Below, piece by piece: positions 12,026 through 25,707 of a stretch of 64,000 nt of DNA. Origin of the DNA: Pestalotiopsis fici W106-1 (lineage: Eukaryota; Ascomycota; Sordariomycetes; Amphisphaeriales; Sporocadaceae); contig NW_006917106.1 of assembly GCF_000516985.1 (NCBI RefSeq), forward strand, positions 307,024 through 371,023, given 5' to 3'. The position numbers and the translations under genes were made by a program. Position 1 is the first letter of the stretch; each line of letters opens with the position of its first letter. The notes under the pieces were generated by a model. The model saw only the letters and a list, made by a program, of their open reading frames with translations, ran no database searches and was not told the DNA's origin.

Positions 12026-14270
12026 GTTGAGAATTCATTGACTTTGAGGGGTGTCCAGTAAGTCAACCTTCAAAGTCAGCTTGACCCGGCGCCATTCGCA
12101 TTTTTAACCCATGTACTACCAGTTCGTAGGCGTTGCCGGAGACATGTTCTCCGTGTCTGTATATTGGGCCTACAAGAAACATATTTAGCCGCAAAAGGGT
12201 TAAGTTGTTCAAAGGAATCGTCGGGTCCACTGAAGGCGCCTTGAGGGTGCATTCTGGGAAGAGCTGTTTCTTTGAAATATACCTTTCCAGGCGGCAGTTG
12301 ATCACTCGATTCCGAATCTAAGCGGCAGCAAAAAGGGCGGAACAAGCAGCGCACTGAACGCTGGGCTGGGAGGAGACGATTGGTCGATGGGAGCCGAAGG
12401 GGGAAAACACATAGCCGGTGGTGGATAACATTTCCCCAGACTTGGCGATCCGGGACAACGGGAAGCTTGCATTAGACTTGGCCGTGGATCTGTAAGAGGA
12501 TAGTAGTGATATAAATAGTATACAAATATGTCGACTATAAAGACTTTCATGATCTCATGTTACTGCGATGTTCTATATCATGATGCGTGCCCAAACCTCA
12601 GCCGCGCGATGCCATCCAGGCGCCTCGTTTGCGATGGCCGACAAAGCTCCGAGCACGGGCTTAGAGCCGCCCCGAAGACGTCAGCTATGCATAGATTTCT
12701 CCGATATCCGGCACATACCTGTCCATTGATTGGCACCTGCAATTCGGGCGGTGTGTCGGGAAGGGCGAAATGCACACAGAACGAATGATGCAAAAACGTG
12801 CAGAATATTATCTGACGCCAAAGGTCTGTAGGTCTGGACCGTCCGCTTAGTGATCCACTTTGAAAGGATTTCTAAAGCTATTTGCCGGCGTATCGAGGGG
12901 CTCCATTCTCGGAGTTTTTAATACAAACGTTTTGTTTCCTCTCCTTCTGTCTGGCTTTTTGCGAGCCATGACTTCATCATGGGAGTCTGCACGTTACAAG
13001 GTGTGGAAATTAGACGACGGGCTCCAGGTAGCAGACGAAGGAAAAAGGAAATCATGTTGTAAATCTCTCATCGGCGTATGTTTGCAAATGATCATGATGA
13101 CTACCTAGGTATGTACCTTGGAGCCATGCCTGTGCATGATACGTACTGCGTAGTACATCTGCCCCCAATCTTCAGCAGCCAATTCGATGCGATATATTTC
13201 TGCTTTACAACCAGATCCATGAAAGCACCGAGTGGGATCATGCCCTTTCCTTCGTCTCTTTCTTGACGTTATTTTCTCTTTTATCTATACCACATTCAAG
13301 CTGCAACATTTCAAATTGTGGAACGTCTTCATTTCATATTTTTTATGATTACAATAATCGTTTTTATACATTTATAAAAGGAAAGACGAAGAAGAACAAG
13401 CAGAAAAGAAAAAACCCCCCTTCCTGGTTAGCTCTAGCGAATGCGGTGCCACCACGACCCAATCCTCAAGTTGATGGCACTTTTTAGCATGCACATAAGG
13501 TACCTGTAATTGGAGCTGGGTTCGGTACATTAAATACTACCCCACCGCATAGTTCAGGTACTTGGAGCAGCAGCATTCATGTTTCCAAATCTCAACAACG
13601 ACAATTCCTGGTATAATGCAATGGATTATCGTGACAAGAAATTGGGGCCATCAATTGGCTTCACCAGTCTATTGAATATACGCATCAATTTCTGCAGCGC
13701 AAGAAAAACCCTTGATTTGATAAGCCTCGCCCCTGCTCTTACATCATACTATCAGCAGCCCCGAAGATTGATCCTGGGCGGTAATGCAGTGATGGGAAGA
13801 AAATTTACGGGCACCTACCTCCACACTTTCTGGGCGCCGGCCAATTCACTGGCTGATTAAGTGATTGATTGCACACTCACGACTACATCTGAGTCATAGG
13901 GCCTGCTTCAGTCGGACTCCGACATCTCTTCTGAGACTTTGAACCACTTACTCTACTTCTCTCTTCGTGTTGGAGTTGCTGCTGTTTGATAATCAAGCAA
14001 AACGAACCGCTCTGCACTTACCTCAGCTCATCCCATTCCTTCTCATCCCCACCAGGAACCATTACTTTTTATCTCTCTCCCCTACCCTCCTCTTCTCTCT
14101 TCCCTTCTTCTCTGTACAACTTCAAGCATCTATCCGTTTCACCCGCCTTCCCCGTCCACGTCTTTACCTGACCTCCCCGTCTCAGACGTTTGATAGCAAC
14201 CTTTGCTCACCACGCAGGCATTGTGGTAACCCTGAACCTGCCTCACGTTACGGGAAGACCACAAATCGAC
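12026..14270. other. intergenic, includes leader of DAHP synthase
   Basis: Only short overlapping frames with no recognisable family are present. From about 14,040 to 14,180 the plus strand is strongly C/T-rich, as is common in fungal core promoters and 5' leaders; this probably belongs to the DAHP synthase gene. Confidence 0.5.
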
Positions 14271-15736
<1,466 letters not shown>

Positions 15737-16171
15737 TTATTCATATGCAAGCATGCACTCATCCCAACGCAAGGAAAAGAGACGGCGAAGAGGCCAAACT
15801 AGAAGCAATGGATTTCAATGGAATGAGAATATGTCCACCGGGGAAAATGATACGGCGTTTTGATCTGTCTTTTATCTCAATCTTGAAAAATGAATTTTTT
15901 TTTTTCAAAAAAAAAAAAGAGGAAATCAGCCTATAAAGGCAGCTCTAACCCAATGAAGCGTCAGGGTTCACTTCTTGTCCCATTCTTCCCCCTTTGTGTT
16001 TTCTATTGGTAGGCGGCTTTGATTGATGACCAGCGTACCTATGAAATGTTTGGTATCGGTAACAAAAGCCCAACTGAGTAGGTACCTAGGTAGGTGTATG
16101 GAAACGTGCGCGTCGTTTTTCTTTTTCCTTTTTTGCCCCAGGTTCCTTTCTTTGGGTCATATATTTGCCTA
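15737..16171. other. intergenic between convergent genes
   Basis: This holds the 3' regions of the DAHP synthase and the minus-strand membrane-protein gene. An imperfect run of T then A near 15893-15918 could form a hairpin. A TAGG/CCTA-type repeat with a palindrome lies at 16078-16095. No gene is seen. Confidence 0.5.
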
Positions 16172-16842
16172 TCATCTCCCACCTGTAGCTCCGACTGGCG
16201 CATAACTTCCACGATCAGCTCTGCTTGGTAGACCGATCCTGCCACTCGCTGCCGCAGCCTTTTTCCCTTCCCGAAATTCTACGGCCCTCTTGACGCCGGC
16301 CCATCCTAATAACCCCAGCGTGCCTACAATGAAAGCCCAGACGATAATCATATCCTTGCGCGAGTCTCGCTGAAAGCACATGGTGACCACGTCCTTCTCC
16401 TCTGCGTTCTTGCAGATGGGCAAATTGTAAGCTAGACAGAAGGCGCGGGTACACTGTGCGCATGAGCTTGAAGCCGCTCGTTTCGAAATAGACGGCGGTG
16501 GTTCGGCGGTGAAGGGATTCAGCGAGCGGAAGAGAGATTGTGTATTGGTGGAAGGGTCAGCGGGAGAAGAAGACGCCGAATCCTTGGGGCCAAGGCGCAC
16601 GATTGTGCTATTTGTGAAGCAGGTGCATTTGCAAAAGGTCGGAGCCGCTATCAACACTTGTCAGCGCCATCGCGTTCTGTAGATGGACCAGCCAGACTGT
16701 CGTTAGGTCATCCCGATGATTGGATGGATCTGAAGAGAGCGTGATTGATGTAGAGACTGCGCGGTGGACGATACATACATTCCGCGGCGGCCAGCGCCAC
16801 TAAGGCGCCGAGAAGCAGGAGGAGGACTCGGAAACGCATCAT
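16172..16842 (-). CDS. Cys-rich single-pass membrane protein, fungal
   Basis: Two exons (16842-16779 and 16647-16172, intron 131 nt) give 179 residues. The first exon encodes a hydrophobic signal peptide (RVLLLLLGALVALAAAE). The mature part begins 'SAPTFCKCTCFTNSTIV', then a Ser/Pro-rich linker, then 'CAQCTRAFCLAYNLPICK' with paired cysteines, then one transmembrane helix (IIVWAFIVGTLGLLGWAGV), and a basic tail. The topology is therefore probably type I, with a disulfide-rich lumenal or extracellular domain. I have a sense of having seen this layout in other filamentous fungi but know no name or function. Two ATGs are adjacent at the start (16842 and 16839); the first was taken. The ends of this gene and DAHP synthase converge. 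Confidence 0.75.
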
Positions 16843-17293
16843 GGTGGTGGCATTGGAGGTCAAAGAAACATGTGGCGGCGACAGACTGCCTCTCAGATCA
16901 GAGTAGACAAGCTGGTGTGCATCGTCGAGGGAAATCAAGAGAGATCTCACTACTGTCAAAAAGTGGTAGACAGCATACAGACCTTCCAAAGGCTGGTGGA
17001 ATGCCTCGATGAGTCCCTCCTGTCTGGTGGTTCAATCAATGGATGCAAAGGTAGTGTGGGTACATTACGTTTCCAAGTATCCTTTGTACATCTGCGTAAC
17101 TTGCATAGAATAAATTGTGGCTCAACTCAATGCTGTACATGTGCCCCAAGCCACCGCGACTCAAATTGTGGGGCTCGTTGGTGTGATCCTGGCAGAAAAG
17201 TTCACCTCTCTTTGAACCTGGGAAGCTCTAGACCGACGCCCTCGATTGTTGCAGCACGGAAATCGACATTCTGCGCACAATTCCTGACAGAAA
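16843..17293. promoter_or_regulatory. shared divergent promoter region
   Basis: This 450-bp gap separates the start of the minus-strand membrane protein from the start of the plus-strand mL50 gene, so both promoters must lie here. I see no clear TATA box. Confidence 0.4.
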
Positions 17294-18545
17294 ATGAGGA
17301 GGATAGCGAGGTTAGGTCAGCCTTCAGCTTGGCAATGCTCAGCATCGAGGCAGCTCATTGCACCTCTTTCGACGCAATGCGCCGCAGCTGGAGCAGCACC
17401 CCTTTCCACAGCTCAAGTCGCGACGAGGACAACATCCGCCTGTTCTATGCGCCTTTACTCGCAAAAGACCTCACTGCCTCAGTCCTTGTCAGATGAACCG
17501 ACGCCCTCATCGACAAAGAATCTTGGACGAGATGAGCTATCCCAGAGTGAACTGGAATCTCTAGCAGAAACCGCTGCAGAGGAGTACCGCACACTGGAGG
17601 GTACCTTCCGACCGCCGCCAGCCCGCCGCACAGCAGTTTCAGCCGATCAAGTCAAAGATCCTTCATATAATCCTGCTGTGTCGGCTGCAGGCCTGTCCAC
17701 AGTCGGGGGCTTGGAAAACTGGTGGGACCGTCGCGAGAACTGGGACAAGAGCGGGGATTTCGCTGGTTTCAAGGCCAAGAAGAAGATCCAAGATCCCCGA
17801 GTCTTGGAGACTGCCGTACGCAGGGCAGTTGTAGAGACGATCGTCCTCAAGAGGGCTGGGCGTGAGGGCGAAATGACGGCGATATGGCCAATTGGTGCCG
17901 CGGAGGAATTGGCGAGAGCGCTGGCTCTCGATGTCCAATGCAACTCGAGTGGCGAAGCCACGCTTGTCGGAGATCATGGTGCCGTGGCCGAGGATCTCTC
18001 CTGGGAGGTGCAAGAGACGAGAGATTCGGAGAGGCCCGCAAGCAGTGGCATCCCCATGTGCTCAGTCGAAGAGGCAACGGCATATCTTAAATCTTGGGAC
18101 CCTACGTGGACACACTTTCCTCTCGCCGATCCCAATGTCAAGTTTGCGGTTAGTCAACCAGCCCGTCATGCGTCGTGATATATTTTGCTGACAAGATAAT
18201 TTTGCCCTGTCCTTTTAGATCACGAAGCGTATCTTTCAATTGACCGGCCAGCTTATTCCCGACCACAAACTCGCCGCCATTAGCAATGTATCCTCTTTGC
18301 TTGCCACCTTCAGGAAACCACCGAAGCCCAAGACCTTGACCGAAGACATTCAAAAGCATGGCCAACAGCTGGTGCGCCTATCAAATGTCGCATTCTCCCC
18401 CAAGCAAGTAACACGTGGTGACAAGGCCAAAGCAATTGGTCAATACAAGCTTATTGAGGAGGAATTCAGGAAGAGAGATCTTCACCATGGACACCTGTCC
18501 GTTCCCGCAACACGGGAGAAGTATTGGTTCAAAGGCGAGGCTTGA
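17294..18545 (+). CDS. mitochondrial large ribosomal subunit protein mL50
   Basis: A structural protein of the mitochondrial 54S subunit. Two exons (17294-18148 and 18219-18545, intron 70 nt) give 393 residues. The N-terminus is rich in Arg, Ser and Ala without acids, as in a mitochondrial targeting peptide. The core matches the Ribosomal_L50 (39S) domain: 'LENWWDRRENWDKSGDFAGF' around residues 140-160, followed by a helical stretch with 'VRRAVVETIVLKRAG'. Exon 2 carries a basic tail ending 'PATREKYWFKGEA'. The splice junction falls in phase 0 between Ala and Ile. The yeast counterpart is thought to be Mrpl13. Neighbours are unrelated. Confidence 0.85.
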
Positions 18546-19019
18546 GGTGCAGGCGCGAGTCGCCCGTGAAGCTGGTGCAAAACTATCTCACCCACGAGCT
18601 TATGTAAAATCAAAAGACCTGTATGTACTATAGGGCACGTTACGAATTGACCAGATCACGTGCCTACGATAATGGCCCCTTTGATATGTATTCATCATGT
18701 TAGGCTTTCTCGTATAAATTACGTCGTGCTATGATTCATGTGCTTGGTCGGGTATGAATATGCGTGCAAAGTTTCAAGTCTGCAACTGAGAAATGCGGTT
18801 TGATCAGCTCAATTGACGTAGAGCACAATTAGAACTCTTGAAGCGGAGCTGTATACGGTGTCGAGACTGGAGGTGGATCATGGCTCGTTTCAACTTCTGC
18901 CGGAGGGACGCCTCCGCCTAGGTACTAATAGACGCATTCTCTCCCCTACTTGCGCCAATTTTACCCCTTCAATATACCAACATACAAAATTTGCTATCAT
19001 CTTGTTGCACTTGGCGAAA
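18546..19019. other. intergenic, mL50 to alpha/beta hydrolase
   Basis: No gene is seen. It contains the 3' end of mL50 and the promoter of the next gene on the same strand. Confidence 0.45.
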
Positions 19020-19997
19020 ATGGAGTACGCACACATTACGGCCAGCGATGGCTGCAAGCTCGCTTTTCAAACCTCCCTACCCCTCAGCCCAATCCCCACG
19101 GGAGACGCACGATACAAGAGGCTCATTCTCCTGATACATGGGTTTTCAGGCTCATCGGCCTATTTTCAGCGCAACGTTCAGAGTTTGTCGGCTGTCGCGT
19201 GGGTCGTGGCCGTAGACCTGAGGGGTCATGGTGCATCCGGTCGCGCTCAAGGAGGGTATCATGTGGCGCGGTTAGCTGCAGATCTAAGGGAGGTTATCTT
19301 CCATTTGCGTTCGTCTGCTGCCTCTCGTATCTCTGGCGGGGACATCAGCATCCTACCTGTTGGCTGCTCCATTGGCGCCGCCATCCTTTGGACATATTCT
19401 GAGCTCTTTGGCGATGCCGGCATTGCTGGCTACGTTTTTGTTGACCAGGCACCTCTGCAGGACCGCTCATCGTTCGATTCATGGGACCAGTCCAAGGCAC
19501 ACCGTGGTTGTTTTGATGAGGCGTCCATGCTGGCCGCCCAAGATGCCTGGATCTCAGAGCCAGAGAATGCGTTCAGAGGTCTGGTGAATGATTGTCTGGG
19601 ATATCGCTTCGCTCCGGTCGCTGGGGAAGACATCAGTGAGGAGCGCTCAAAGGCAGACGAGGAGTTCTTCATGGGCGAGTCTCGAAGATGCGATACGACG
19701 TGGCTGGCTCGTTTGTTGGCAGACCACACGAGGTATGACCACCGAGAAGCATGCGAATCGATTGATGTCCCCGTCTTGGTTTTGGCGGGGAAAAGGACTG
19801 GCTGCTTTCCTCTAGACGGAATGAGGGAGACGATTCGAAGAGTAGAGAAAGGCAGGAAAGAAAGAGGTGTTGCGGAAGGCATTGCCAAGTGGTCAGAGTA
19901 TGAAAGTGGGCATTGGTTGTTCTGGGAGGACCCGGACCGCTTCAATGCGGAAATTTCTGACTTTGTGGCAGAATGTGATAATTTTTCCCGAGCATAA
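19020..19997 (+). CDS. alpha/beta-hydrolase fold protein
   Basis: A single-exon gene of 325 residues. The fold is indicated by the oxyanion-hole motif 'LLIHGFSGS' (about 37-45), the strand-turn 'VVAVDLRGHGASGR' (62-75), and the nucleophile elbow 'VGCSIGAA' with Ser117 in a G-x-S-x-G context. A C-terminal 'SGHWLFWEDPDRFN' supplies the likely catalytic His. The expected acid after strand 6 is not obvious: the segment reads 'VLVLAGKRTGCFPLDG', so the usual Asp position holds Lys/Arg and the acid may be shifted. There is no signal peptide, so it is probably cytosolic. The open frame runs upstream of 19020, but this is the first Met just before the conserved region. Substrate unknown; it could be an esterase, epoxide hydrolase or methyl esterase relative. 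Confidence 0.82.
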   Translation: MEYAHITASDGCKLAFQTSLPLSPIPTGDARYKRLILLIHGFSGSSAYFQRNVQSLSAVAWVVAVDLRGHGASGRAQGGYHVARLAADLREVIFHLRSSAASRISGGDISILPVGCSIGAAILWTYSELFGDAGIAGYVFVDQAPLQDRSSFDSWDQSKAHRGCFDEASMLAAQDAWISEPENAFRGLVNDCLGYRFAPVAGEDISEERSKADEEFFMGESRRCDTTWLARLLADHTRYDHREACESIDVPVLVLAGKRTGCFPLDGMRETIRRVEKGRKERGVAEGIAKWSEYESGHWLFWEDPDRFNAEISDFVAECDNFSRA

Positions 19998-20361
19998 CGT
20001 CGTCACATTGAAAGTTTGGATAAAACTTGCTGTCTTTTGCCATTGGATCACGCATATCTGCCATAGTGCTCTGTACTTGTAGATGGGACGGAAATCCCAC
20101 CACGATGCACGCAATATTTACTGATGGAATCGGAAAAATCCATTGTACCGTACGAACTCAGTCAGGCAGTATGTTCTCGACGACTCGAAAATGTATTTAC
20201 GTCTATAACGCCCTGAACACACTCAAAGTTTCGAGTACCGGAAATCATAAGTACTTGATGGACTACTAGCTATGACTGCTAGAAATATCTCCGGCTACGT
20301 ACCGCCTATGGACCAGATCTTGGCACCGCCCATCCACATAGTTGATGTAGGATTGTGTAAA
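19998..20361. other. intergenic between convergent genes
   Basis: It holds the 3' regions of the alpha/beta hydrolase and the MFS permease. No gene or repeat is recognised. Confidence 0.5.
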
Positions 20362-22209
20362 TCATTGTTGCAAATCCGTTCCCGCGACAATGGGTGGAGA
20401 TTTTGTGCTGTGTGTGTTTTGATGCTGATGTGTGTCTTCTGATATGTGTTCTCTGTCAGTAGCTGGCTGCGAGATGTCGTCATCGTGATAGGTCATTCCA
20501 ATCTTCCCTGCCTGGCGATCTCGTCTCTCGAGAAACGTGATTAGACCGATAAACGGAATCACGAGCGAGCCAGTTACCAAGCTCGCTATATAACCCCTCT
20601 CATAATTTGGCGCATCAGTAACGGGATAAAATATAAGAGGCCACCAAGTAACAAATGCAAAATCGAATGAGTTCATGAAGCCTGTTGTGATAGCTCGGAG
20701 TTGAATATCATGCGCCGTGACATCCGCCATCCTGATTGTTCATGGACCACGTTAGCCGCCTTGTGCAACGATAGCTTCTGGGCCAGGAGGTGTCTTCAAA
20801 AGGATAGTGAACAGCAAGTTTGATGACATACCAAGAGTACCACAATGCTTGAGGAGCATAGGTGGTTCCAAGAAGGTAATATGCGAAGAAATGAGCGGCA
20901 TCTTGTGCTGGGTCTGCCACAAGGATGGCGCTGCCAATAATAAAGGTCACACCGATTGCGATTGAAGGCTGCCACCGTGAATTGATCTTATCAGAAATGA
21001 CAGAATAGACGATAGTGCCTACGATAGCAGTGGCATATATAGCCGTAGGATAAGTGTTCTGCTGGATGACGGTATAGCCGCGAGAGGCCATCCACAGTGG
21101 CATTACATTATTCCCCAGGCTCTGGACACACAGGCTATAGACTGCAAAGTCAAATGTCAGCAGAATCAAGTTGATTGGACTGCATGTGAACTCACGCATG
21201 AAAATAAATGGAAGCAACCAGAATTGCCAGCTCAGAAGAACACGGCGAAACACTGTCAGGTCCCATTGCTGTCTTTTGAATTGCCCGAGACGAGTGACGG
21301 CAATTTCTTTCTCTTCTGGAGACAGATACCAAGCGCTTCTATGAGAAGGGAGGTCTGGAATGATGAACCAGCCTGCAGGACGAATTAGCTTGGAGATGGC
21401 ATGTAACTGGCCTGATAAGAGTATATACCCAAGGCTGCGACTGGTATTGTCATTAGAGAAACGATGATAAAGACCCAGCGCCAGGCAGGAAGCCCATTTT
21501 TACCGTCGAGTGACTCAATGAGACCAGCCTGAATCCACCCGCCTGCAATGGAACCCAAATGACCGAAGCAGCAAAAGACAGCTGCTCTTGTGCTCAGTTC
21601 TGATCGCTTGTACCATGAGCCATAGATGAAATGAGCACCAACGCTGCGTAATGTCAACTTCCCGGTGTCTCTCAGTGACCATCGTTCTTACTCACTAGGC
21701 AATAGCCGAAAAAGCCCCCTCAAACCCATTCAAGATGAAAAGCTGGTAGACGTGTTGCATAGCAAACGTGACCATTGTCAAGACGCTCCAGCCAACGTTT
21801 GCAAAAACAAAGACATACTTTGGTCGTGCCAGGGTGAGAAGCGAAGTTGAGGGAATCTGGAAGATAGCATAAAAGACGAGATAAATTGTGCTCATATAAT
21901 TGAAATCTGCAAAGTCAGATGCTGAGAAGCGACAGGCTGATTTGAAAGCCGATACTGACCTTTTCCTTGAAAGTTCAAATCCTCCTTCATACCACTAATG
22001 TATGCATGGCTATAACTGGCACGATTCACGCCAAAGAGAAACCAGATCAGGGAGAAATACGGCAGAATAGTGCTGTCAAGTTTGATAACCAGGGCTCTCT
22101 CCACGGAGGAAGGACCCCAGAGAACTGTCTTTATTTTGGAGATTGGCGACATGAATGCAGCGAAGAAGCTTTTCGGTCGCTCTTCGAGTCGCTCGTATGG
22201 AGAAGGCAT
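20362..22209 (-). CDS. MFS permease, anion:cation symporter (Dal5/Fen2-like) family
   Basis: A plasma-membrane transporter of the allantoate/pantothenate/nicotinate type; the exact substrate is uncertain. Six exons fit: 22209-21960, 21906-21696, 21643-21429, 21372-21196, 21141-20832 and 20731-20362, giving 510 residues with all phases consistent. Introns are 52-100 nt with GT-AG ends. Features include 'LDSTILPYFSLIWFLFGVNR' in helix 1, 'LIKLARPKY'-like loop residues 'LLTLARPKYVFVF', 'GSWYKRSELSTRAAVFCCFG' between helices 4 and 5, and 'LPAWRWVFII' before helix 6. A long central loop ('WYLSPEEKEIAVTRL') follows, then six more helices, and a hydrophilic C-terminal tail rich in His, Thr and Asp. 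The length is typical for the family. The start Met precedes a short basic cytosolic segment. Confidence 0.9.
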
Positions 22210-25200
22210 GTTGAATGTTCATTTGCTGCCCAGCGCAGTGTTTATGTTCAGATAAGAAGAGGTGGGAGAGTTGATGTCGAGATAGTGGAGCCTCACTTGC
22301 GGCATCTACGGTGAACTCTATTGGGCCACGCCCAAGTCGGAGTCTAGGTATCGGGTAAGCACACGACATGGCGTGCAGGTTTGGCCGGGGTGAGTGTAGC
22401 AACAGTCTGATCCGGCTTACAACTTGAAAGGGGAGAAAATAAAAAATACCAGCAATCCCTTTCTTGGTACTGGACAATTGAACTTCACATGCTTTTGATG
22501 TTTTGATGGAGCTATAATGCAACCTATGTCTCTGTTCGCTGGACAGATTCGGCTTATGGAGACTGGCGCAGCACTGAGCGGGAGCATTTCGGAATATATG
22601 TACTTAGCCAGGCTATTGACCATAACACGGACTGTTGCAAAAAGTCATACAAAAAAAAAAAAAAGAACTGTCATCATGGCTCAGCAAGGCTGTTTGCATT
22701 TTCAAATGTTTCGTTCTCGATGCTTCGGTGATGCCTTCTGCTAGTATAGAGCGCATATTTGCACTAGGTTGGCGATAAGTATCATGTTGATCGTGTTGAT
22801 CAAGTTTCAAGAACACCAACCAGCCAGGCCCACGAACGCGAAAGCATGGCCCAATGTTTTGGTGCGTGAGCCTTGGCGGCAAATCACGAGCGCATCTGTC
22901 AGCCATGCGAGCGAGCAGATACCGGTTAAGATTTGTTTTTATCCCAAGGTTGAAAAGTGGTAGATCTGAGGCCAAAGCTCGATTCGGAGGTGGCTTTGAT
23001 ATATATGTCGGCGAGACTGCCCAGCCTGCATACCACCAGGTGGTTTTTAATACTTGATGCTTCGTCCATGTTTGGTCATAAGCAACTACTGCAATCCAGC
23101 CTGATGCTCAAGTAGCCGGCAACAGAAGATATGAGAGGCGAGGACATTGCTGCGCGCAGAAACCGGGGCAACACTGACAGACTCCATACTTGGTGCGAAT
23201 TATACCTGACTGTCGAGTTCGGGTCTCCTATTAGTTTGAAAATCTGGGTCGATGTGTCAAGTATTGATCTATCAATATTGTGCCCAGCGCGCGGATTATT
23301 CGTTCCCAAGTTCCTTGCATTACTCATCGGCGAATAACAGGTCGGCAGTAACACAGAAATTTTGATTATTTCCGCGCATCCGTACCGGTCTGCCGCGACG
23401 CCGCGTAGGTGTTACGCCAGTGGCCGGTGCACAAGTAGCTCGTATTATAGGACTAAGTAGACGATGGATTGGCGGTACGTTGCGCACTAAAGAATGCAAG
23501 TTGCCGAGGCTCAAATACTCGACTAACCTTAGACAACTTGGATACTGTAACGTTTCACTAGCAAATAGATGGTTCTACAACTTGAGCCTTTCTTTTATCG
23601 TGCTCCCATTATTCGTATCTTGCCAGGCGCCGCGGCAGCGGTGAGATAGCGATACCTTTTCGCCACTGGCATCATCGCACACCAAAATTTAAACTGCTCG
23701 ATGCTTCATATTTGAGACGACTTTTCAGCCGACACGAGTCGGGTGCTTTGGTTCTATCAACTGTTTCTTTACACTGATACAAGCTTTACAGTAGATCTGT
23801 ATAAGCATGATTGGATAGCTTGGCAAAGGGTGCTCACTGATGGTTTTGCTACGGGAGTGCATGGTTTCGGGTGAGCTTAAATAGAAAACGATGGTGTGTG
23901 TTGTGTTCAAGGCGACTTTACACAGTAGATGGGGATTTATCTGGGTGCCCAGCTGCCCCAGGACAGCGTCTCGCTGGTCTGCGATGGGGCCGTAGTTAAA
24001 GTTTGGGGCTCCTCCTGGTCTCCGTACTTAGGTGCCTGCAAAGCCAGAGCCCCGGTTGTTACCGTCGGTAGCTACCGAGGAGAAATCCCTTGGGTATCCG
24101 CAATCAATGGCGTGCTCGAGTCTCATCTCATCTAGAATTTAACGATGAGGTAAAAGTTTTGTCGTGTGGAGCGTTAGCATACGACAACACAGTTTGAGCA
24201 ATAAGTTATGCTATCCTAGATGGCCACAACATGGCAGAACGAAAAGGAAGCTGGCTCCCTTCATGGACACCGCCGTCCAAGCGTTTGGTATCGAAACCAG
24301 CCACCTAGATGAGATCACTAAAATCTAGCATCCCCCCCTCCCCCCGATTAAGGACAGCCAATAATTCCTGTGAGGAAGCCACGAAAAGAAAGACAAAATG
24401 CTTAAACTCTTGTTTCCCAGGACTTTTCATCAGTGCTGCCTCTACTAAAATAGCATGCTATCGAACATCGGGAGCTTTCAAAACTCATGATTCGCCTGTA
24501 GCAAACGGACCGATTCGATCGACTACTGTGTAGTAGTGAAAAGCTCGCGCCCCTTTCTGCTGCCCACTGTCTGTGTGCCATCCGTTGATCCCATCGCCTG
24601 GGGTAGTTTGGTAAGTGGAATGAATGTACATGCTAATGGGCCAATGTGTGTACGTACTGTAGTGTCTTTAGCAGTCGTAAGTGCCGGATGTCTATGCCTA
24701 TAGTGGCTATGTATCCGACAACTGACGGCGATCTGCAGCGAATGTTGAACTGAATCAAACAAAGTGCTAACAAATTGCTACCAGTGTAAACGAACGACAA
24801 GTAAGGCGGTAAACCAGCTTTAACGAGAAGGCATAGCTTGCATAATACTTGACGTCTTTCAGCTTCAACAGTGGATTGACCTGGATGGGCGAGTCGTCTC
24901 AGAGACGCCATCTCGTAAGTTACAGTTTAACTTTGATACGATCGAGTTGACACAAAGTATTCTGTACCAGTGTCCCAAGACAAGCAAAACCCCAGAATAA
25001 CGAGCCTTTCAGGGCACACTTCCATACTAGTGTAGGATCATGATGGCAGTTATGGTAGGTTGCAGAGCACGAATATGATCCGATTGGCAACCGCATGGTC
25101 ACTTGCTTTGTTTGGCTGCACCCCAGAATTTGCCTACTCAAGGATCCTCGATCTGCACCGACCTCCCTACTCAGGCATGTCACAAGTATGGCTCGACCAT

Positions 25201-25707
25201 AGTCTCGGGCGCTAATAAACTTTTCCTGGTGGCATCAGGCCAACGTTGCGGCGCCGTTCAAGCTTTACGGATGCGCGGGTGTCAGATGATCCCTGCTGGA
25301 TCTGCCAGCTATTTACTGTGTTTCTACCGTGTCCTTCTTATTGGCACTGCTGTGCGCATATGCGGGCGTACGTAGTAGGTGCTACACAACAACCGAAATT
25401 TGCACGACTCGTCATGCGCTGACTTTGTGGACTACTTACCAGGTAGCCGCTCTTCGAATCCACGAATGGAGAAATGGTTATGGATCATGCAAAAGCTGCC
25501 CCAGCTAACAAAACGAGTTACCGCATCTGTAATCCAGGTCCAGGGTCTCTCTCGATCGCCGCCCATACCTAGCCAGACGTATAATCCACTGCACTTACAT
25601 CGTAGTCCGCATAATAAAACTGTCTTTCGACCCATACTACCTCGGCGTGGTCCTTCCACCTTTTTTCCCTTACAACCTTTTGGCTAATGTGTCACTGATT
25701 TGTCAAG
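22210..25707. other. 3.5-kb gene-poor spacer
   Basis: Only short, overlapping frames without recognisable domains occur on either strand. Base composition is ordinary, so it is not part of the RIP block. It contains the divergent promoters of the MFS permease (left end) and the peptide transporter (right end). I see no tRNA, transposon motif or clear inverted repeat. Confidence 0.5.

Noticed and set aside
12063..12550. Several overlapping minus-strand frames between the hydrolase and DAHP synthase
   Set aside because: No domain, no consistent splice sites, and they overlap each other in different frames.
22613..22975. 120-codon minus-strand frame in the 3.5-kb spacer
   Set aside because: No family resemblance; it contains a homopolymer-encoded Phe run from a poly-A tract.
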